A stretch of DNA of 64,000 nt from Girardinichthys multiradiatus (taxonomy: Eukaryota > Chordata > Actinopteri > Cyprinodontiformes > Goodeidae), in assembly GCF_021462225.1 (NCBI RefSeq), contig NC_061798.1:20606820-20670819 (forward strand), written 5' to 3'. Shown here piece by piece: positions 58,261 to 64,000 of the stretch (positions are counted from its first letter, which is position 1; each line of letters opens with the position of its first letter). The position numbers and the translations under genes are program-made. Under the pieces are notes generated by a model, which saw only the letters and a list, made by a program, of their open reading frames with translations, searched no databases and was not told the origin of the DNA.

Positions 58261-58985
58261 GAGAAATATGGAGTGTATTTTGGAATTTAAAGTTACTGAC
58301 TTTGCCATTACTGCTGTATTCTTCGTAATATTTACACTTCACTCCCTTTTTCCTTTGTGCCTCCTGCAAAGTTTGACCCTAATTACAGCTCAGAAGTGTT
58401 TAACTGGGCTGATAAATATTGATAATGGAGGGAACATTTATTCATTAATAAACAGAAACTCTGAAGAGAAGATTATTGTTTTTTCTTAGGAGATGTTCAA
58501 AGAGTTTATGACACTCCTTAAATCTCAAACTGGCTCCAGTTCAACTGGAACATGTTTCCCTTAAAACTATTAAGATTTACTGAAGCGCATCATGCACAGA
58601 TCAGGTTACTTGTAATTCTCTTTGTTAGGTACATGAACAGACTCAGTTTCAGGTGACTGACAGGTTTCCTTTTGGGGGCAATTAGCTCCTGTTATTAACT
58701 CAATCTCTTTTTTTTACTGCTTGAAAGATTCACCCTAAGAACTAAGTGCTTATTCAGGTTCCAAATAAAAATAAAAGAAATATTTGCAGGGCAACACATA
58801 AGCTTTTATGATCAACAAGGAAGCTTAGGTTTGAACCTTTTTCTATAACCGTATTTGCCAGACAGATGATGTGGGGAACAGCCGTTAGAGCCGTGGGTAA
58901 GTATAACAGATTTTAAACGTCTCAACTTTTAGTGTGGGATGACAGCTTTGTGCTGTTAATAATTACACATTTTAGGTAAGCATTT
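58261..58985. other. Intergenic stretch, nothing recognised
   Basis: No identifiable structure. Confidence 0.4.
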
Positions 58986-58986
58986 A

Positions 58987-59045
58987 ACAGTGCATCTTCG
59001 AATGCACTGTTTCATCTGCCAATAGTTTCAAATTGGCAGATGAAA
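58987..59045. repeat. Two adjacent perfect hairpins
   Basis: Hairpin 1: ACAGTGCAT (58987-58995) / ATGCACTGT (59002-59010), loop 6. Hairpin 2: TTTCATCTGCCAAT (59010-59023) / ATTGGCAGATGAAA (59032-59045), loop 8. The arms are exact and the two hairpins share one base. Confidence 0.93.
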
Positions 59046-59177
59046 TTATTTTCTTTCAGCTCAGTGTAAGGGTAGACCGCTTTGTAATGCTGTTCTGCCT
59101 CTCTTTTCATTTCCTTTTTAAAAGTACACCTCTGATTGTTGTTTCTGCTTTGCTTAAGTCCAGTGTGCCTGTTTTTT

Positions 59178-60410
59178 GAATTCAGTTCAATTCAGTTTAT
59201 TTATACAGCGCCTATTCACAACACATGTCGTCTCAAGGCACTTGACAAAAGTCAGGTACATACATTCCAATTAATAACTAACCATTGAACAGTGCAGTCA
59301 GATTCAGTTATTTATTCAAATTGGATAAAAAGTTTTCTGTCTAAGGAAACCCAGCAGATTGCATCCAGTCAGAGACTTGCAGCATTCCCTCCTCCCAGAT
59401 GAGCATGTAGAGACAGGAGACAGTCACTGGCGTTGACTTTGCAGCAATCCCTCATACTGAGCATGCATGTAGCGACAGTGGAGAGGAAAAACTCCCTTTT
59501 AACAGGAAGAAACCTCCAGAACCAGGTTCAGTGTGAGCAGCCATCTGCCAAGACCGACTGGGGGTTTGAGAGAACAGAGCAGAGACACAAAAAGAACAAA
59601 GAAGCACTGATCCAGGAGTACTTTCTATGGGAAGGAAAAGTAAATGTTAATGGATGTTGCTCCTTTAGTCATTTCATCTAGAAAGAAAGAACAGATAAAC
59701 TCTGAGCCAGTTTTCAAGGTTAGAGTCTGAAAGAGAGCACATAGAGTTAGTCACAGTAGAAGTTCAGTCAGTAGCTATGTCTAGGAGAAAGAAAGGGTTA
59801 AACACTGAAAGACAGGGCCAAGTAGATAATCGGTAGAGGGTGAGCATTAAGTTGTTGCCAGCAGAAGCTTGGACAATGCCCCCTCCAGGACGGTGTCACA
59901 GATTCAGGCCAGGTGTAGCTTCTAGGAAGAGAAAAGAGAGAGAACATAAAGTTAGAAACTGAAATAACAGCAAATAATGCAAAATTGGAGAGTAGTGCGA
60001 GAATGTAGCGAAGAGGGTGAAAGTGGTCATTATGTCCTCCAGCAGCCTAAGCCTATAGCAGCATAACTACACAGATAGCTCAAGATAACCTAAGCCACTC
60101 TAACTATAAGCTTTATCAAAAAGGAAAGTTTTAAGCCTAGCCTTAAAAGTAGACAGGGTGTCTGCCTCACGGACTAAAACTGGGAGCTGGTTCCACAGGA
60201 GAGGAGCCTGATAACTAAAGGATCTGCCTCCCTTTCTACTTCTAGAGAGACTAGGAACAACCAGTAAACCTGCAGTCTGAGAACGAAGTGCTCTGTTAGG
60301 AACATATGGAACAATCAGATATCTGATGTATGATGGAGCTAGATCATTAAGGGCTTTATGGTGTGACATACCAAGGAAAGCAGCTTTGTGGTCAGTATTC
60401 TTGTGCTGCA
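59178..60410 (-). mobile_element. 5'-truncated LINE, minus strand
   Basis: Read on minus, the C-terminal end of a reverse-transcriptase polyprotein (60100-60369) is followed by about 0.9 kb of 3' untranslated sequence. It ends near 59178 with CTGTATAAATAAACTGAATT and an (ATTGA)-like tail. The 3' region contains a partly repeated segment (gagcatgtagagacaggaga / gagcatgcatgtagcgacag). Confidence 0.85.
60100..60369 (-). pseudogene. LINE ORF2 C-terminal fragment
   Basis: An 89-residue open frame reads KALNDLAPSYIRYLIVPYVP, then ALRSQTAGLLVVPSLSRSRK, SYQAPLLWNQLPVLVREADT and LSTFKARLKTFLFDKAYS. This is the conserved C-terminal text of L2/Rex1-type fish LINEs. The endonuclease and reverse transcriptase domains are missing on the 5' side, so the fragment is dead. 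Confidence 0.85.
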
Positions 60411-61140
60411 GTCATGTTGTTGAAGGGTAAATGATTTGTTCTCACTCTGACAGCATTGTGGTTGGACCCTTTTATACAAGACATGTTTAAATGTTCCCTG
60501 ATGGTTGAAGGAACTGAGCAGGACAATTTATCCTCAATTATTTTCCTCTGGCTGCATTTAGTGTTGCCAAATCACCATTATTGGAAATAGCTGTTTGCTC
60601 CCATATGAGTCAGTAGAAGTTGCTATATGACCAAATTTGTATAATTGGCCATGGATGAATGCTGTGAAAGAGAGAAATGATGTTGAGGGAGAGAAAGAAA
60701 AACTGACTAAAAAAGACAATAAATATGTTTAGAGCAACAAATAAACTTTCATCTGTTAATTCCTGTTTTTTCCCTAGAAGAGACCAAAGAAAGATACTTC
60801 AGTTGAGGTCCTTTTTTTATTTCATTGATGCTGTCTTGGTTCTTCTTTGGTAGGTTAGCCTCTCCTGGGAAGGTTCATCACTCTTATGTGTCTTCTCAAA
60901 TTATAGATATTGGCTCTAGCTGTGGTTCACTGGAGTACCTTAGAAATGCTTTTGTAACCATTTTCAGACAGGTAGATGGCAATGGCTTTGAATCTCATTT
61001 GTTCTTGAATTTCTTTAGAGATATTTGTTCATATTTGAGATATTTTAGCCTACTTCATGTTGTCATATGGTTTCAATGTATATGGCTTTATGATTCTACA
61101 GCTCTGGCAGTATTTAGGCCTGGATGTGTCTTGTGAAATT
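60411..61140. other. Intergenic stretch, possibly old repeat
   Basis: The 103-aa plus-strand frame (60825-61136) has no recognised domain. The text style from 60780 on suggests the interior of a degraded DNA element leading into the next feature. Confidence 0.35.
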
Positions 61141-61350
61141 GAAATCAGTTAGATCATGCTTTAGAAACGGGGGGCAATTACTTTTCTGTACAGAGGTCCA
61201 GGTTGGTTTGGACAGCTTTTTCCCCTGAAAAAATAAAATCATTTGTAAACTGCTTTTTATTTTTACTCAGGTTTGCTTTGTTTAATGTTAAAATTAGTTT
61301 GATGATCTGAAACATCTGAATGTGACAAAAAAGGAAAGATAGAAGAAATC
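61141..61350 (+). mobile_element. Tc1-like 3' terminal fragment
   Basis: 'ggggggcaattacttttctg', 'aggtccaggttggtttggac', 'aataaaatcatttgtaaact' and 'tgatctgaaacatctgaatg' match the 3' terminal block of the fossil at 39950-41012 (around 40810-40970). Confidence 0.75.
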
Positions 61351-61846
61351 TGTTACAGCATTATATTGGTTACACATTAAGAAATCAGTTGTTGTGGTTT
61401 GTATTGGGTATATACCAAATGTAAACCTCATGAAATACTAAAAAAAATTACATTTGTGAGTACTTTGGCACTCTGGTAAATTCACAAAATAATTTTTATA
61501 AATAATTTTCAAAGCCGTTTTAACCTAATTTTATTTGGTTGGATTAATAAATAGTAAAGAACAGGATCCTTGGATTGGACCTTCAGAGAACATGAGAGTA
61601 CATAGTTCTCTGCTTACTCAAATGGACTTTGGCTTCTTTTGGAAGAAAGTAGGTGCCAATCACCCCTCTCTAAAATCTCTTCTTTCCCTGTGAGAGCTAA
61701 TCAGTATTTACACTTTTCGATGTTAGGCTACTCAACAGAGGACTCATGTTTCGTGATAGCTTCAGAGAGCTGTATAAATCTTGTTATTTACAGACTTTTT
61801 GTGTATCTGTTGTTGTTTTGCTGGGTTTTATATCCTTATATGAAAC
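61351..61846. other. Intergenic stretch, nothing recognised
   Basis: AT-rich, no identifiable structure. Confidence 0.4.
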
Positions 61847-61849
61847 TTA

Positions 61850-62049
61850 CAGGTCCTTCTCAAAACATTAGCATATTGTGATAAAGTTCATTATTTTCCA
61901 TAATGTCATGATGAAAATTTAACATTCATATATTTTAGATTCATTGCACACTAACTGAAATATTTCAGGTCTTTTATTGTCTTAATACGGATGATTTTGG
62001 CATACAGCTCATGAAAACCCAAAATTCCTATCTCACAAAATTAGCATAT
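61850..62049. repeat. Left terminal inverted repeat, family A copy 3
   Basis: Starts CAGGTCCTTCTCAAAACATT and ends at the inner ATTAGCATAT motif. Confidence 0.93.
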
Positions 62050-62177
62050 CATTAAAAGGGTCTCTAAACGAGCTATGAACCTAATCATCTGAATCAACGA
62101 GTTAACTCTAAACACCTGCAAAAGATTCCTGAGGGCTTTAAAACTCCCAGCCTGGTTCATCACTCAAAACCCCAATC

Positions 62178-63140
62178 ATGGGTAAGACTGCCGACCTGAC
62201 TGCTGTCCAGAAGGCCACTATTGACACCCTCAAGCAAGAGGGTAAGACACAGAAAGACATTTCTGAACGAATAGGCTGTTCCCAGAGTGCTGTATCAAGG
62301 CACCTCAGTGGGAAGTCTGTGGGAAGGAAAAAGTGTGGCAGAAAACGCTGCACAACGAGAAGAGGTGACCGGACCCTGAGGAAGATTGTGGAGAAGGGCC
62401 AATTCCAGACCTTGGGGGACCTGCGGAAGCAGTGGACTGAGTCTGGAGTAGAAACATCCAGAGCCACCGTGCACAGGCGTGTGCAGGAAATGGGCTACAG
62501 GTGCCGCATTCCCCAGACCTGGGCTACAGAGAAGCAGCACTGGACTGTTGCTCAGTGGTCCAAAGTACTTTTTTCGGATGAAAGCAAATTCTGCATGTCA
62601 TTTGGAAATCAAGGTGCCAGAGTCTGGAGGAAGACTGGGGAGAAGGAAATGCCAAAATGCCAGAAGTCCAGTGTCAAGTACCCACAGTCAGTGATGGTCT
62701 GGGGTGCCGTGTCAGCTGCTGGTGTTGGTCCACTGTGTTTTATCAAGGGCAGGGTCAATGCAGCTAGCTATCAGGAGATTTTGGAGCACTTCATGCTTCC
62801 ATCTGCTGAAAAGCTTTATGGAGATGAAGATTTCATTTTTCAGCACGACCTGGCACCTGCTCACAGTGCCAAAACCACTAGTAAATGGTTTACTGACCAT
62901 GGTATCACTGTGCTCAATTGGCCTGCCAACTCTCCTGACCTGAACCCCATAGAGAATCTGTGGGATATTGTGAAGAGAACGTTGAGAGACTCAAGACCCA
63001 ACACTCTGGATGAGCTAAAGGCCGCTATCGAAGCATCCTGGGCCTCCATAAGACCTCAGCAGTGCCACAGGCTGATTGCCTCCATGCCACGCCGCATTGA
63101 AGCAGTCATTTCTGCAAAAGGATTCCCGACCAAGTATTGA
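62178..63140 (+). CDS. Tc1-like DD34E transposase with 14-residue deletion (family A copy 3)
   Basis: The open frame has 320 codons. It equals copy 2 except that 14 residues (VKPLLNQKQRQKRL in copy 2, bases 38854-38895) are missing after the helix-turn-helix domains, immediately before the TWATEKQHW segment. Triad residues, the DD34E spacing and the TKY end are intact. The lost segment joins the DNA-binding and catalytic domains in Tc1 proteins and is conserved as KPLL..K; its loss probably inactivates the enzyme although the frame is kept (inference). Other private changes: D for E in QKDISER, Q for R in EKGQFQ, A for T in SRATVH, S for G in TTSKWF. Confidence 0.95.
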   Translation: MGKTADLTAVQKATIDTLKQEGKTQKDISERIGCSQSAVSRHLSGKSVGRKKCGRKRCTTRRGDRTLRKIVEKGQFQTLGDLRKQWTESGVETSRATVHRRVQEMGYRCRIPQTWATEKQHWTVAQWSKVLFSDESKFCMSFGNQGARVWRKTGEKEMPKCQKSSVKYPQSVMVWGAVSAAGVGPLCFIKGRVNAASYQEILEHFMLPSAEKLYGDEDFIFQHDLAPAHSAKTTSKWFTDHGITVLNWPANSPDLNPIENLWDIVKRTLRDSRPNTLDELKAAIEASWASIRPQQCHRLIASMPRRIEAVISAKGFPTKY

Positions 63141-63217
63141 GTGCATAACTGTACATGATTATTTGAAGGTTGACGTTTTTTGTATTAAAAACACTTTTCT
63201 TTTATTGGTCGGATGAA

Positions 63218-63417
63218 ATATGCTAATTTTGTGAGATAGGAATTTTGGGTTTTCATGAGCTGTATGCCAAAATCATCCGTATTAAGACAATAAAGGACCT
63301 GAAATATTTCAGTTAGTGTGCAATGAATCTAAAATATATGAATATAAAATTTTCATCATTACATTATGGAAAATAATGAACTTTATCACAATATGCTAAT
63401 TTTTTGAGAAGGACCTG
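63218..63417. repeat. Right terminal inverted repeat, family A copy 3
   Basis: Inverted copy of 61850-62049 with a few mismatches, ending GGACCTG before TA. Confidence 0.93.
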
Positions 63418-63419
63418 TA

Positions 63420-64000
63420 TAACTTGGAGGCTACAAATGACTGTTCAAGTTGTTTCACTCTGACACAAATAATCTGAGTTGGCGTGTTTTGAAGTATGAA
63501 CCCTTCCTATTTCTGGTTAACGCTAAATGACATCTGAGCTTGACACGCCCAGATTAACTGTTTTGTTAGACACACGCAACAGATTAATTGTTTTTCGCAC
63601 CCAGATGCAGTATGGCTTTGGAAAAGTTGGGCAAAAATGATTTCCATGTCATTTTAAAGTTTTTATCTTTTCAGCTCAATTTTCTTCTTTTATTTCTTTC
63701 TCTACTGTGTCATAGTTTATTTGATGAAGAGAATATTCCTAACATTAACATTGTTGCCTAATGATTTTAAAGCTCTTCTTCTCAGGCTGTCTCAGGAATT
63801 ACTCCACCTACTTTATTCATGCATGAAAAAGAATTTGTCTTTGTTTTTAGAAACTTAAATGTGTGGAATGGTACATGGTGGGTAGTTGGCTTGTTTGATT
63901 CCCACTGCATGCACAGCTTTTTTAAGGTGTGGCAGCAGTTATTGATTGAAACAAAATGTACAATAAGAACAACAATGTGGTCATTCTGGTTCTGTCTGCA
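63420..64000. other. Intergenic stretch, nothing recognised
   Basis: AT-rich, no identifiable structure to the window end. Confidence 0.4.

Larger units (their letters stand above)
61850..63417 (+). mobile_element. Complete Tc1-like transposon, family A copy 3
   Basis: 1568 bp, TA duplication at 61848-61849 and 63418-63419, 200-bp inverted repeats at 61850-62049 and 63218-63417. It is 42 bp shorter than copy 2, entirely because of one deletion in the transposase gene. It lies upstream of the krt18-like gene. Confidence 0.97.

Noticed and set aside
1..64000. Search for CRISPR-like arrays, operons or phage-type systems
   Set aside because: The DNA is vertebrate nuclear. The only tandem repeats are microsatellites and one 75-bp duplication.

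Overview
The window looks like nuclear DNA of a ray-finned fish (teleost). It has vertebrate intron/exon genes with canonical GT-AG junctions, an AT-rich intronic and intergenic background, and a heavy load of Tc1-like transposons, teleost LINE 3' ends and tRNA-like SINE fragments. A percomorph, possibly a killifish or livebearer, would fit, but the species cannot be fixed from sequence reading alone.

Two protein-coding genes are supported, both on the minus strand. (1) The 5' part of a RIM-family active-zone scaffold, most like rims1. Coding exon 1 is at 43770-43936 and exon 2 at 16364-16577. A 27.2 kb intron lies between them, and at least 16.3 kb of intron 2 runs off the left edge. The exons join in frame (127 codons) and encode the Rab3-binding helix region and the first part of the Munc13-binding zinc finger. 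(2) A complete 8-exon type I keratin, krt18-like, at 49369-53760 (432 aa), with TATA box, (CAG)6 leader and candidate polyA signal.

About 5 kb separate the keratin 3' end from the rims1 start. This interval holds a CpG-rich rims1 promoter region, a near-consensus REST/RE1 silencer element at 44617-44637 and a cluster of CRE-like sites at 45768-45881. Both fit a neuron-restricted synaptic gene.

Everything else is mostly transposon debris. One young Tc1 family (here 'family A', DD34E, 200-bp inverted repeats with internal direct repeats) has three near-identical copies: 1-942 (cut by the window edge), 38187-39796 (intact 334-aa transposase) and 61850-63417 (14-codon in-frame deletion). A second Tc1 element at 1677-2937 (minus) is full length, has 36 residues between its second Asp and the Glu, and is broken by a single nonsense codon. 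At least five older Tc1/mariner lineages survive as fossils. There are also LINE 3' ends, a hAT-like remnant, a recurrent teleost interspersed repeat with 'gcgagaggcagggtacac' core, and microsatellites.

I found no CRISPR, operon, RNA gene or obviously new gene system. The most informative items are the RE1/CRE regulatory layout of rims1, the potentially active Tc1 family A, and the DD36E-type element.
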